Positions 17,243 to 26,388 of a stretch of 64,000 bases of DNA are shown piece by piece (within the stretch, counting starts at the first letter, position 1; every line of letters begins with the position of its first letter). Location: assembly GCF_014649775.1 (NCBI RefSeq), contig NZ_BMTR01000001.1, positions 496,001-560,000 on the forward strand. Reading direction: 5' to 3'. The notes beneath the pieces were generated by a model, which worked only from the letters and a program-made list of their open reading frames with translations, searched no databases and was not told the DNA's origin. The DNA comes from Streptomyces longisporoflavus (lineage in GTDB: Bacteria > Actinomycetota > Actinomycetes > Streptomycetales > Streptomycetaceae). The position numbers and the translations under genes are program-made.

Positions 17243-18448
17243 TCAGGCCTTGCGCTGCGCCGTTCCGCGCGAGGGTCGGCGGCGCAGCCAGAGCAGTTCG
17301 GCCGTGGTGCGGAGCATGGGGGCCACCGGGGTGTGCAGTCCGATGCGCAGGTCCTCGTCCCAGCGGGTGGCGCCGTCCAGGAAGCGCAGGAGCCGCTCCA
17401 GCGGCACGTGGCCGAAGAGACGGGTGAAGAAGTCCGCTCCGTCCACCCGGCCGGTGCCCAGGGCCCGAAGCAGGACGGCGTCCATGGCAAGCGAACGACG
17501 CGAGTGCGCGGGCGGCGCCAGCAGCTTGCCCTGCTCGTGCCAGGCGGCGGCGATGGCCCCGGCCTGTCGCTGGATGGCGGCGAAGGTGTAGCCGGTGGAC
17601 GGGCGGGTCGCGCCGCCGGCCGTGCCGACGCGCAGCACCGAGGGACCTGCCCGGCGCGGAAAGCGCGCGTCCGTCATGGGAATCACGCCCTGCTCCGTCC
17701 GGCGTACCTCGACGTGCTCCAACCCCAACTGCTCGTTCACGTAGGTCCGCAGCGCCCGGTCGTAGCCCGCGTGGTCCAGAACCGTGGCGGAGAATTCCGT
17801 GTACTCCACCAGGGCCTCGTACGGGCTGCTCGGCAGGACGTAGCAGAAGGAGAGTCCGTGTCCGGGCTGGACGGTGCGGAAGTCCATCAGGTCGGCCACC
17901 CGCGGGTCGAAGACCGGCCGGTCGGCGCGCAGGAACCAGCCGCGGAAGTGCTGCAACAGGGTGGTCCGGGCGGGCGGCAGCCGGGGCAGCGGGCGGGAGT
18001 CGCACACCCAGCGGGCTCGCAGGGCCAGCGGCTGCCCTTGCGCGGTGGTGCCGCGCACCAGCGCGCCGTGCGGCAGGTCGCATACGTCGTGGACGGTGGC
18101 GGTCAGGCGCCTGACCTGCGGTGTGGCGTCGAGGCGTCGGTTGACGAAGGACTCGAACGCGGGGGAGCGGAGCATCTTGTAGCGCAGCGGTGCGGCCGAG
18201 CCGGTGACGGGCGTGCCGTCTGTTCCGCGTACGCGCAGGGTGTCCCAGCCTCCCGACGTCACGGCGTCGAATTCACCGCCGGGCCTCTCCCAGAAACACC
18301 AGGTCCGCTCCGGTGGACGCAGCGGCCCCCGCGGGGCGTCGATCAGGGTGATGGCGGGGATGTCATGGCCCGTGGCGGCGCAGAGGCGGTAGGCCAGGGA
18401 CAGGCCTGCCGCGCCCGCCCCGACGATGGCGATCTCCGTGTCGTGCAT
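17243..18448 (-). CDS. crtY: Lycopene beta-cyclase
   Basis: 401-aa NAD(P)/FAD-dependent cyclase that closes the two beta rings of lycopene. The N-terminal fold is IAIVGAGAAGLSLAYRL, followed by DAPRGPLRPPERTWCFWE. The catalytic FLEET-like segment reads VEYTEFS at about residues 210-216. TAGGATRPSTGYTFAAIQRQA is the family C-terminal motif. GGGGACGG precedes the ATG. In described Streptomyces clusters a methyltransferase crtT lies between crtY and crtU; here the gap is only 62 bp, so crtT is absent. Confidence 0.9.
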   Translation of the reverse strand: MHDTEIAIVGAGAAGLSLAYRLCAATGHDIPAITLIDAPRGPLRPPERTWCFWERPGGEFDAVTSGGWDTLRVRGTDGTPVTGSAAPLRYKMLRSPAFESFVNRRLDATPQVRRLTATVHDVCDLPHGALVRGTTAQGQPLALRARWVCDSRPLPRLPPARTTLLQHFRGWFLRADRPVFDPRVADLMDFRTVQPGHGLSFCYVLPSSPYEALVEYTEFSATVLDHAGYDRALRTYVNEQLGLEHVEVRRTEQGVIPMTDARFPRRAGPSVLRVGTAGGATRPSTGYTFAAIQRQAGAIAAAWHEQGKLLAPPAHSRRSLAMDAVLLRALGTGRVDGADFFTRLFGHVPLERLLRFLDGATRWDEDLRIGLHTPVAPMLRTTAELLWLRRRPSRGTAQRKA

Positions 18449-18559
18449 CCGTCCCCTGTCTCTCCGGTGACCGCCTGCTCGGCCGGCCCGACCGGCTCCG
18501 TCGTTCTTCTTCGGGCTGTGGCGCTGCGGCGGATGCGCCGGGCGGTGTACGGGTCGGAG

Positions 18560-19807
18560 TCATCGGTGGGCCGGGTCGGCCAGCACCTCGCGTGCGGCCC
18601 GTGTCCCGGAGGCGAGCGCGCCTTGCACTGACCCGGTCGCCCGGTGATCCCCGCACACGTACCGTCCCGGTGCGTGGCGGGTCGTGCGGCTGAGCGGCCA
18701 GGGCGGCCGCATCGCGGGCAGCGCGTCCGGGATCGTGTAGGCGGCGATCAGCGTCCATGACGCGGTGTCCGCGCCGTACAGCTCGGCGAGACGGCGGCGT
18801 ACGGCGGTCTCCGCGCCGGGCGGGTCGCCGCCGAGCACCGAGGTGGACACGAGCGCGGTGCCCGGCGGGGCGTAGGTACGGGCGGCTTCGGTGAGGACGC
18901 AGGTGTTGAGGACGGCCAGGGTGCTGTCGGTGACCAGGGTCGGTTCGTGCAGCGGGGGTGTGTCGGTGGCGTGGTAGTAGGTGGTGACGGTCCGTCCGTC
19001 GGGCACGGCGAGGCCGGGGAGCAGCCGCGCGGCCGTCCGGGTGTCGGTGGCGACGACGACCGCGGCGGCGGGCTCTTCGCGGCCGTCGGCCAGCAGGACA
19101 CCGTCGTCGGTGACGGCCTCGACCGGCGTCTCCAGGCGCAGGACTCCGGTCGGCAGGCCCTCGGCGAGCTGCGCCGGAACCGAGCCGATGCCGTCGGATG
19201 GCAGGCACAGGGTGCCGCGGGCCATGCTGCGCAGGACGAGGTGGAAGAAGCGCGCGGAGGTCTCAAGGCCGGTCTCGAGGAACACGCCCGACAGGAACGG
19301 CCGCAGCAGGTGGTCGACGGTGTCCTGCGACAGGCCCGAGCGCGTCAGTGCCCGTGCGGTGGTCCGGTCCTGACCGCGGGTGAGCGCGCGGGCCGGGAGG
19401 AGGGTGTCGCGTGCGGTCAGGGCGGCGAGAGCGGCAAGGTCGCGGGCGCCCAAGGCCCGTCCGGGCAGCAGGTTGGCTGCCTCTCGCGGGCGCCGGGTCG
19501 GGTCGGTGAGCCGTACGGGGCCGGTGGGGGTGTGCGCCAGCAGGCCGGGGGTGAAGGGGCGCAGGCGCAGTTCGCGAAGGTCCAGACGTCGCTTCACCTG
19601 CGGGTAGAAGGTGTTGAACACCTGGAAGCCCCGGTCGAGCCGGAAGCCTTCGCGGCGGTCCGTGCGCATCCGCCCGCCTACCGCGTCGGAGGCCTCCAGC
19701 AGAGTGACCCGCTGTCCGGCGCGGGTCAGGTCCAGCGCGCAGGCGAGTCCGGCAAGCCCCGCACCGACGACGATCGTGCCGGGGGCCGCTTGGTTGTGAG
19801 AGGCCAT
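18560..19807 (-). CDS. FAD-dependent oxidoreductase, amine-oxidase/phytoene-desaturase-like
   Basis: 415-aa flavoprotein with an N-terminal FAD fold (IVVGAGLAGLACALDLTRAG, then EASDAVGGRMRTD) and a C-terminal FAD closure (GRYVCGDHRATGSVQGAL). It looks like the NAD(P)-binding Rossmann/amine-oxidase proteins near carotenoid genes. GAGGAGACAGCTG precedes the ATG. It lies between litR and crtY on the same strand, so it is probably light-regulated with them. The substrate is unknown; a carotenoid tailoring step is the simplest guess. Confidence 0.8.
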   Translation of the reverse strand: MASHNQAAPGTIVVGAGLAGLACALDLTRAGQRVTLLEASDAVGGRMRTDRREGFRLDRGFQVFNTFYPQVKRRLDLRELRLRPFTPGLLAHTPTGPVRLTDPTRRPREAANLLPGRALGARDLAALAALTARDTLLPARALTRGQDRTTARALTRSGLSQDTVDHLLRPFLSGVFLETGLETSARFFHLVLRSMARGTLCLPSDGIGSVPAQLAEGLPTGVLRLETPVEAVTDDGVLLADGREEPAAAVVVATDTRTAARLLPGLAVPDGRTVTTYYHATDTPPLHEPTLVTDSTLAVLNTCVLTEAARTYAPPGTALVSTSVLGGDPPGAETAVRRRLAELYGADTASWTLIAAYTIPDALPAMRPPWPLSRTTRHAPGRYVCGDHRATGSVQGALASGTRAAREVLADPAHR

Positions 19808-19905
19808 CAGCTGTCTCCTCGTCTCGTTTCGCGGTCCGCTGCCGGCCCGGTGTCGCGGTCGGAGCGGGCCGACGGTGGGTCAGGATGTCATCGCCTCGCG
19901 CCGGT

Positions 19906-20892
19906 TCATTGCGTGACAGGCCGACGGGTGTCGTCGGTTGCCGCCGTCCGCAGAACGGCCAGGGCTTCGGCGAGTCCCGGGGGCCGTGGCAGACCGGGCA
20001 CGGTTTGACCGGCCCAGCCAGGGCCGAGCGTCAGCACGAGCGGGTGCCTGCGTGCGCCGCGCACGCCCCACTGCATCGACGCCACGTGCTGGGCGAGGGG
20101 GCGGCTCGCGGTGGTGCGGGACTGGGCCCACAGCCCGACGGCCGCAGGCCCTGTCCTGCGTACGGCCTCCAGGAGTGCCTGGGTGGGCATGGCCGCGCCG
20201 AACATGCGCACGGGCAGGCCGTGTTCGGCGAGGGCGGCGGTCAGCGCCTCCAGCGGCAGTGTGTGGTTTTCGCCGGGCACACAGGCGAGCAGCGTGACGT
20301 CGGCCGACTGCCCGGCCGGAACCGGCGGGGTGCTGCGTCGCAGCGCACTCGATACGTGCCAGGACAGGAAGTGCTCGACCTCCACGTACTTCTCGCCCGA
20401 GCTCTCCCACTTGCGGCCCACCGCCTGGAGCGTCGGCATTATCACCTCCTGCCAGGCGGTGACCAGGCCGTGGTCGGCGATCGCCGCGGTGAGCAGGCCG
20501 TCCAGGGAGGGGGCATCGAGCCGTAGCGCGGCCCGGGCCAGGCCCTTGCACTCCCGGCGCGCGTCGCCGAGTTGCAGACCGATGCCGGAGCGGCCGCGCG
20601 CAGGCCCTGGCCGTTTCGGGGCGGCGGCGGGCTCCCGGGGCGGCGGCGCGCCGTCGCGTGCGATGCGGGCGGCCTCCGCCGGTGGCACACCGGTCATGGT
20701 CAGCGCGCACATCCGCTCCAGGCGCGCGATGTCCATGGCCGTCCAGCGGCGGTGCCTGCCGCTGGTGTGGCTGACGGGGCCCAGGCCGTAGCGCTGGTCC
20801 CAGGAACGCACCGTGGTGGGAGCGACGCCGAGAAGGCGGGCCACCGCGCCGGTCGACAGGCCCGCGGGTTCGTCGTGCTCGATCGGGCTCAC
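19906..20892 (-). CDS. litR: LitR-like MerR regulator with B12-binding domain (photosensor)
   Basis: 328-aa protein starting at a GTG in VSPIEHDEPAGLSTG. The N-terminal MerR HTH is TGAVARLLGVAPTTVRSWDQRYGLGP, followed by RRWTAMDIARLERM. The C-terminal half resembles the adenosylcobalamin domain of CarH/LitR. The helical motif reads W-x10-EH where CarH has W-x9-EH. The cobalamin loop reads GENHTLP where D-x-H-x-x-G is usual, so the His ligand is kept. LitR represses litS in the dark and light releases it. Position beside crt genes and divergent from litS agrees. Frames reading further upstream overlap the litS leader and are rejected. Confidence 0.88.
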   Translation of the reverse strand: MSPIEHDEPAGLSTGAVARLLGVAPTTVRSWDQRYGLGPVSHTSGRHRRWTAMDIARLERMCALTMTGVPPAEAARIARDGAPPPREPAAAPKRPGPARGRSGIGLQLGDARRECKGLARAALRLDAPSLDGLLTAAIADHGLVTAWQEVIMPTLQAVGRKWESSGEKYVEVEHFLSWHVSSALRRSTPPVPAGQSADVTLLACVPGENHTLPLEALTAALAEHGLPVRMFGAAMPTQALLEAVRRTGPAAVGLWAQSRTTASRPLAQHVASMQWGVRGARRHPLVLTLGPGWAGQTVPGLPRPPGLAEALAVLRTAATDDTRRPVTQ

Positions 20893-20903
20893 CCGTCCAG
20901 CGT

Positions 20904-20946
20904 ACGACGCACAACCGACGCGTGTTGCTTGCGTCGTTTGTGCGTC
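20904..20946. promoter_or_regulatory. Inverted repeats between litR and litS (candidate LitR operator)
   Basis: GACGCACAA (20906-20914) and TTGTGCGTC (20938-20946) form a perfect 9-bp inverted repeat. A second, nested pair is ACGACGCA (20904-20911) with TGCGTCGT (20930-20937). The element starts 12 bp upstream of the litR start codon, in the divergent control region. This is where an autoregulated MerR-type repressor would be expected to bind. Confidence 0.5.
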
Positions 20947-21054
20947 CAAGACTCGGGCGAGCACCGAGCCGGCGTCCGGCAGCCCGTCGGCACCCCGGCG
21001 CAGGCACGCAAGGCACCTGTCCCGCGAACGCCGCTCCGCAGGAGGAACGACCCC

Positions 21055-21648
21055 ATGAGCGCGACCATGCAGACCTCGGAACGCCTGTTTCCGCAGGCCG
21101 GCAAGACAGTGCCGGAGGAGGAGCTGGTCCGCGGGCTCCTCGGCGCGGACGAACAGGCGTTCGCCGCGATCTACCGGCGCTGGAGTCCTCAGGTGCACGC
21201 CATGGCCGCCCGCTCACTGGGCGACGCACGCGAAGCGGAGGACGTCACCCAGCAGGTCTTCCTCGCGGCGTGGCGGGGACGGACCGGGTTTCATCCCGAA
21301 CGCGGGGCGCTGGGCGCCTGGCTCGTCGGCATCACCAGGCGCAAGATCGTCGACACGCTGGCGGCACGCACCCGGCGCCTCCACCTGATCGAAGCGGCGG
21401 CCCGCTCCGTCGACTCCGTCCCCGGGGATCGCAGGCCCGAGACGACGGAGCGGATCCTGGACCGCGTGCTGCTCTCCGACGTGCTCGCAGGCCTCCCGCG
21501 GCGCCAGCAAGAGGTGCTGCGCATGACGTTCTACGACGACCTGACACAGAACCAGATCTCCGAGCGCACCGGTCTGCCCCTGGGCACCGTGAAGAGCCAC
21601 GCGCGCCGCGGCCTGTACCAGCTGCGCCGCAGGATCGAAGAGGACTGA
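21055..21648 (+). CDS. litS: ECF sigma factor LitS
   Basis: 197-aa ECF-type sigma factor. Region 2 covers about residues 25-85 (FAAIYRRWSPQVHAMAARSL, then EDVTQQVFLAAW). Region 4 is at about 140-195 (LPRRQQEVLRMTFYDDLTQ, then LPLGTVKSHARRGLYQLRRR). GGAGGAACGACCC precedes the ATG. It is divergent from litR and in the Streptomyces model it directs light-induced transcription of crt genes. The long upstream frame is the antisense shadow of litR. Confidence 0.88.
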   Translation: MSATMQTSERLFPQAGKTVPEEELVRGLLGADEQAFAAIYRRWSPQVHAMAARSLGDAREAEDVTQQVFLAAWRGRTGFHPERGALGAWLVGITRRKIVDTLAARTRRLHLIEAAARSVDSVPGDRRPETTERILDRVLLSDVLAGLPRRQQEVLRMTFYDDLTQNQISERTGLPLGTVKSHARRGLYQLRRRIEED

Positions 21649-21671
21649 GCCCTGTCGACCTGCGACACGAC

Positions 21672-21701
21672 GAGCCGGCCCCGGCGGACGCCGGCCGGCT
21701 C
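21672..21701 (+). terminator. Hairpin after litS
   Basis: GAGCCGGCC (21672-21680) pairs perfectly with GGCCGGCTC (21693-21701) around a 12-nt loop, 24 bp after the litS stop codon. Confidence 0.55.
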
Positions 21702-21849
21702 TGCGGGCTGAACCGCCGCGCCTGGCCTGCCCTTCTCGGTGCCGTCACCGCGTTCACACAGCCCCTGCACACCTTTTGGCCCGGTTCGACCGTGGCGGTT
21801 ATGGTCCCCGCTGCGACAAGCCGTACCCCAAGGAAATGGAGTCTTCTCC

Positions 21850-22899
21850 GTGGCACCCACCGGCGCGTCGGCGTCGTACGTCCTCCAGCCCGGCACGAGC
21901 GGACAGGCCCTCGCGGCACCGGGCTGGCTGCGGGACAACGTCGGCGCTCTCATAGGCGTCCCGCTGCGCATCGTCCTGATCGTCGTCGGAGCGGCGATCG
22001 TGCGGGCGGTGGCCAAGAAGGCCATCACCCGCGTCGTCCAGCGCATCCTGCAGCCGTCCGACGGCGGGAACGAGCCGCGTCGCACCGGCCGCGGCCCGGC
22101 CGTCCTGCAGCGCGACCGTTCCCGTGCCAATGAACGGCGCGAACAGCGCGCCCGCACCATCGGCTCCGTCCTCTCCAGCGCCGTCACCATCGTCGTCGGC
22201 CTGATGGCCATGGCCATGGTCCTCGACCAGATCGGCATCGCGCTCGGCCCCCTGCTGGCCAGCGCCGGCGTGGTGGGCCTCGCGATCGGATTCGGTGCGC
22301 AGAGCCTGGTGGCGGACTACCTGTCCGGCATGCTGATCATGATGGAGGACCAGTACGGCGTCGGGGACTCCGTCGACCTGGGCGAAGCAGTCGGCGAGGT
22401 CGAGCACGTCGGCCTGCGGCTCACCCAGATCCGCGACCTGAACGGAGGTCTCTGGCACATCCGCAACGGCGAGATCCTCCGTGTCCGCAACGACAGCCAG
22501 GAATGGGCCCGCGCCGTCCTGGACATCTCCGTCGCCTATGACGCCAATCTCGACACGGTCTACAGCGTCCTGGAGAAGACCGGCAACGAGATGCGGCAGG
22601 ACCCGGAGTTCGAGGGCATCCTGCTGGAGGACCCGTCCGTCTGGGGTGTGCAGTCCCTCGACGCCGACGGGGTGGTCGTGCGCCTGGCGGTCAAGACCGT
22701 CCCGCTCAAGCAGTGGGGCGTCACCCGTGAACTGCGCCGCCGCGCCAAGACGGCCCTCGACGCCGCGGGCATCGAAATCCCCTTCCCGCAGCGGACGGTG
22801 TGGATGCGTACCGACAGCGACGCCACCGCCGCCGCCGGCGGCAATGGCCACGGCAACGGCAACGCGGAAACGCCGGCAGCGACGGCAGGTCGCCGGTGA
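21850..22899 (+). CDS. MscS-family mechanosensitive ion channel
   Basis: 349-aa small-conductance channel. A GTG start (VAPTGASASYV) was chosen with GGAG 8 nt upstream; earlier starts read non-coding sequence. Membrane segments are at about residues 35-60, 100-125 and 130-160. The pore-lining helix is GVVGLAIGFGAQSLVADYLSG, followed by the MscS beta-domain motif MMEDQYGVGDSVDL. The C-terminus ends in a Gly/Asn-rich tail (GGNGHGNGNAE). It probably releases solutes on osmotic downshift. Confidence 0.9.
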   Translation: MAPTGASASYVLQPGTSGQALAAPGWLRDNVGALIGVPLRIVLIVVGAAIVRAVAKKAITRVVQRILQPSDGGNEPRRTGRGPAVLQRDRSRANERREQRARTIGSVLSSAVTIVVGLMAMAMVLDQIGIALGPLLASAGVVGLAIGFGAQSLVADYLSGMLIMMEDQYGVGDSVDLGEAVGEVEHVGLRLTQIRDLNGGLWHIRNGEILRVRNDSQEWARAVLDISVAYDANLDTVYSVLEKTGNEMRQDPEFEGILLEDPSVWGVQSLDADGVVVRLAVKTVPLKQWGVTRELRRRAKTALDAAGIEIPFPQRTVWMRTDSDATAAAGGNGHGNGNAETPAATAGRR

Positions 22900-22947
22900 G
22901 CCGCTGACCGCCGTTCGCCGACGATCTTCAGACGGTACGCTCCTGCG

Positions 22948-24561
22948 ATGCGTCTGATACCCGACGATCCGTTCCCCGAGATCGGCGCCCCGCTGACGAC
23001 CGACGTGAGCGCGGACGGCAGCTGGATCGCCGTCAGTTGCCACGCCGCCGGTCGCAACGGCATGGAGCGGGTCGTGATCTACCGGACGAGCGACCTCGCC
23101 CTGTGGGACCAGATCGTGCTGGAGCAGGGCGTCGAGTGGCTTGGCTTCCATCCCGTCGTGCCCGTGCTCGCCGTGGGCACGGAGGACGGGGACGAGTTCG
23201 CCCTCAGGGGCGGCCTGCACCTGTACGAGCCGGAGACCCGGCGGCGCACTGATGTGGCCGTCGCCGGGGCCGGTGTCCCGGTCCTTTGCTGGCGGGACGC
23301 GCGCCGCCTCGAGGTGACGTTCGCCGAGCCGGTCATCGACTTCGAGGACCCGGGCCGAGTGACCTGGACAAGAGCCGTCGCCGAGCACGACGACTGGCAC
23401 GGCGTTACCGCCGACGTGCTCGCGGCGCAGATCTCGTGGCCCCAAGTGCCGGTGAAGGCCGACGGGAGCAGCATCAGGGGGCCGCGCATCGAACAACCTG
23501 AGCGCTACCTCGCCGACCTCGCCGCGGAAAGGGGCCGCGCCTGGACCCGGCGGCCCGGAACATCCGCCCTGGAGGTGCTGAGCGACGGCCGGATGCTGGT
23601 TTCCGCACTGACCGGGGCCCTGCTGGAGTGCTGGTCCCCGCACGGCACCCTGCTCTGGTCCGTGCCGGCGCCCGACGACGCGTTCCAGCGCAGCGGCTGT
23701 CGCTTGTACGTCACCCCGGACGAGGAAAGCGTCTGGCTCCCCGTCCTGCAGGGCGACAGCGGCAACCGGCGCACCCTGCTGCGCCGGTTCGCCCTCGCCG
23801 ACGGCACCGAACTCGACGAGCAGCGTTACGACTTCCCGGTCGCCATCGCCGCACGCACGGACGGTGTCTGGGTGGCCCGGGACTCCCGCGAGCTGTTCCC
23901 CGGGCCGAGGTGGCCGCCGTACGACAGCGTCGTGCTCACACCCTCCGGCCGGCGGCTTGCCACCCTGCCCCTGGGGGAGAGCGGCACCTCCTACGACTTC
24001 CGGGTGCGGCGCTCGCCCCACCTGCTCTTCCTCTATGGCGTCGGTGCCGCCGACGTCAGGACGGAACTCCTGGAGAAGTGGGTCGTGCGAGCGGGCCCCG
24101 AGGGGATCGAGCGGCTGTTCCCGTTCTCCTGGGACGACTCCCTCGGCCCCTACCTGCGCGGCGGCCCCGCCGTGTACGTCGACGACGCGGCCGGTCCGGG
24201 GATCATCCACACCTGTACGGCGCACGACGCCACCCATCTCGTACGCCGCGCCTACCCGGGCGGGGCCGTGATCTGGGCGCACCGCTTCGAGGCTCAGGTC
24301 ACCGGGGTCGACGTCCATGGGGGTCTCGTCCATGCCGTGACCGGCGCCGGCTCCTGCGAGCTGCTCACGCTGCGCGCGGTCGAAGGCACGGTGGTGCGGC
24401 GCGGGACGCTCACCCTCGGCGGGCACGTCTACACCCCGACGTGCCTGAGCGCCGCTCCGGACGGAGAACTGGTGATCGGCACGGTGGAGGGGCGGCTGAT
24501 CACAACGGGAAACCGGGCGGGACGTTCCGATGCCTCCTGCGGCGCGTACGCGCCTTCCTGA
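22948..24561 (+). CDS. Hypothetical beta-propeller-like protein
   Basis: 537-aa protein without signal peptide or membrane span. It has repeated short beta-type segments ending in patterns such as SADGSWIAVS, LSDGRMLVSALTG, TPDEESVWLP and APDGELVIGTVEG, spaced as in WD40/PQQ-like propellers. This suggests a cytoplasmic scaffold rather than an enzyme. It follows the MscS gene by 48 bp on the same strand. I do not recognise a named family. Confidence 0.7.
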   Translation: MRLIPDDPFPEIGAPLTTDVSADGSWIAVSCHAAGRNGMERVVIYRTSDLALWDQIVLEQGVEWLGFHPVVPVLAVGTEDGDEFALRGGLHLYEPETRRRTDVAVAGAGVPVLCWRDARRLEVTFAEPVIDFEDPGRVTWTRAVAEHDDWHGVTADVLAAQISWPQVPVKADGSSIRGPRIEQPERYLADLAAERGRAWTRRPGTSALEVLSDGRMLVSALTGALLECWSPHGTLLWSVPAPDDAFQRSGCRLYVTPDEESVWLPVLQGDSGNRRTLLRRFALADGTELDEQRYDFPVAIAARTDGVWVARDSRELFPGPRWPPYDSVVLTPSGRRLATLPLGESGTSYDFRVRRSPHLLFLYGVGAADVRTELLEKWVVRAGPEGIERLFPFSWDDSLGPYLRGGPAVYVDDAAGPGIIHTCTAHDATHLVRRAYPGGAVIWAHRFEAQVTGVDVHGGLVHAVTGAGSCELLTLRAVEGTVVRRGTLTLGGHVYTPTCLSAAPDGELVIGTVEGRLITTGNRAGRSDASCGAYAPS

Positions 24562-24564
24562 CGC

Positions 24565-25809
24565 TCAGCCCGTAAGGCGCGGCGGGCCCGGACGGTGGGC
24601 CGTGGCGGTTCGACGGGAGCGCAACTCCAGGGCGCGCAGGACCAGTTCGGTGGCGAATCGATCGTCCGGTGAGGCCAGCAGGTCGCCGAAGACCTTCTCC
24701 AGGTTGCGCAGCCGGTAGCGGACCGTCTGCGGGTGGAGGTGGAGCGCGTCGGCCATCTGAAGGACGTTTCCGCGGGTGTCGAGCCACGCGCGGAGGGTCG
24801 TGATGAGCCGGTCGCGCTGGTTGGCGGTGAGGCCTGCCAGAGGGGCGAGCTGCTGCTTTGCGAGCGCCGATACCAGGCCGGGATCGGCGAAGAGCGAGAG
24901 GGCCACCAGATGGTCCCGGCAGTGGATGTAGGGGGCGCCGCCCTCCAGGATGCCCGCCTCGGCGAGGCTCAGGGCTCTTCGGGCCCAGCGTAAGGATTCC
25001 GCGGCGTCGGCCAGCGGCACGGTCAGGCCCACGGCCGCGCGGATGGTGTGCGGGGCCGCGTCCATGAAAGCGCGGCGGTGCTCGTCGACGGGGCCCGGGA
25101 TCAGGGCGTGCGGCAGCGAGGAACTCAGGTCGACCAGGACGTCCTCGGCGACGGCGCCCCGGTCGGGTCGGCCGTCCGTGCTGAACGCGATCGGTGTGAC
25201 CTCGTCGGGCAGCTGCCACTTGGCGCGCTCGGCGAGTTCGACGAGGGTCGCCCGGGGGACGGACACGTCCGACAGAAGGTGCTTCAAGAGGCGCTGGCGC
25301 TGGATGTCCTGGCCCTGCTCCATCTCGGCCCGTGCCTCTTGGTAGCCCTCGCGGGAGACCTCCATGAGGTTGTCCACGTAGGCCAGCAGGGCGTCGGCGA
25401 AGGAGAGCATCAGACCGGCCGGCAGGTTGAGCCGCCGCAGCATCCCCTTGGCCCGGTTGAGGGCGAGCCGGGCGCCGAGCCGGAAGATCGCCTGCATGGT
25501 GTCCAGGCTGCGGCCCTCGTAGGCCTCGAAGCGGCCGAACATGCGGCACACCTTGTCGCGTTGCACGGTGGAGGTGTCCGGGGCGGCGACCTGATCCACG
25601 AAGCTCGTCAGGTTGTGCTCGACAATAAGATGTACGGCCCGCGAATAGGGGCCGTCGAGGACTTCCGCGTACTCGGGGTAGGAACGGTGGATCTCGTCGA
25701 TGACTTCCTGGATGAGCCCGGGAAGTTCGGGTCGCATGATCGCGGCGAACTCGCGAGGGAGAGCAGAGGCCGGATGTCCCGCATCCCCCGCCTTTACTGC
25801 AGTAGTCAT
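24565..25809 (-). CDS. PucR/CdaR-type transcriptional regulator
   Basis: 414-aa protein. The N-terminal half is helical (RsbR_N-like, residues 15-165), the middle resembles a GGDEF-like CdaR domain (about 190-310), and the C-terminus carries the PucR-type HTH. That HTH reads TLRAWLDTRGNVLQMADALHLHPQTVRYRLRNLE in two overlapping halves, at about 330-365. GGGGAGTTCC precedes the ATG. It converges on the propeller gene with only 3 bp between the stops and no hairpin. Its target may be the divergent envelope block, but nothing in the sequence proves this. Confidence 0.85.
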   Translation of the reverse strand: MTTAVKAGDAGHPASALPREFAAIMRPELPGLIQEVIDEIHRSYPEYAEVLDGPYSRAVHLIVEHNLTSFVDQVAAPDTSTVQRDKVCRMFGRFEAYEGRSLDTMQAIFRLGARLALNRAKGMLRRLNLPAGLMLSFADALLAYVDNLMEVSREGYQEARAEMEQGQDIQRQRLLKHLLSDVSVPRATLVELAERAKWQLPDEVTPIAFSTDGRPDRGAVAEDVLVDLSSSLPHALIPGPVDEHRRAFMDAAPHTIRAAVGLTVPLADAAESLRWARRALSLAEAGILEGGAPYIHCRDHLVALSLFADPGLVSALAKQQLAPLAGLTANQRDRLITTLRAWLDTRGNVLQMADALHLHPQTVRYRLRNLEKVFGDLLASPDDRFATELVLRALELRSRRTATAHRPGPPRLTG

Positions 25810-26388
25810 GGAACTCCCCTAACTCCACCCGTGATCGAAACCGCTGACCGGCAGTGGCTGGAGACGGAACCGATCCCCGACGAGTGCGGTGGAGCCGGCC
25901 GGCAGCGGGTCACCATTGATCTCGGCGCTCTGGAACCCCTGGCACCGTAGACCATGGACAGCCGGTGTGCACCCTGCTCATCGCTCTCTTTCGGTCAACG
26001 ACGTTCCGCTGGTGAGGTGTTCAGGGCGCCCCGCCCGAGCAGGGTCCGTCAAGGGGTCGGGCACGGATTACTCACCTGCGTACGAAGCCGTTCCCGGATT
26101 TGCTGTACCAGGGACAAGGAAATGCCTGGTCTTTCCGGTCCGGGGGGCTTTTCCAATTCGGCCGTTGCGCCGCTCAGTTACCCGTGCGTAAGGTCCGATT
26201 CGAAAGTCGAACAAGAAGCAGATCGGGCCTTATTGGACGGTATTGCCCGGCGCCTGCTTCGGTCCTCGGGGCGCGGACGCCCCTTCGCGCCGGTGGTCCC
26301 GGCTTCCCCGGACCACACGAGGACCACACCATCGGACCCCGCGGCGGCCCCCCTGCCGCGGGGTCCGCCCTCTGATCGGAGAGCAGCG
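25810..26388. other. Divergent control region upstream of the envelope block
   Basis: 579 bp between the PucR-type regulator and the first DUF6801-like gene. It contains ATTACTCACCTGCGTA at 26067-26082, which recurs in reverse orientation upstream of a paralogous gene. A related TTACCCGTGCGTAA lies near 26177. The region is locally lower in G+C. No gene is supported. Confidence 0.6.
26067..26082 (+). promoter_or_regulatory. ATTACTCACCTGCGTA element
   Basis: An exact 16-bp match, in reverse complement, to 49845-49860. It reads in the same direction relative to the downstream secreted-protein gene in both places. This is a candidate activator site for the DUF6801-like genes. Confidence 0.4.

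Noticed and set aside
18363..19208. 281-aa minus-strand ORF over the FAD oxidoreductase
   Set aside because: Different frame of the same strand, Arg-rich, and contradicts the intact flavoprotein frame.
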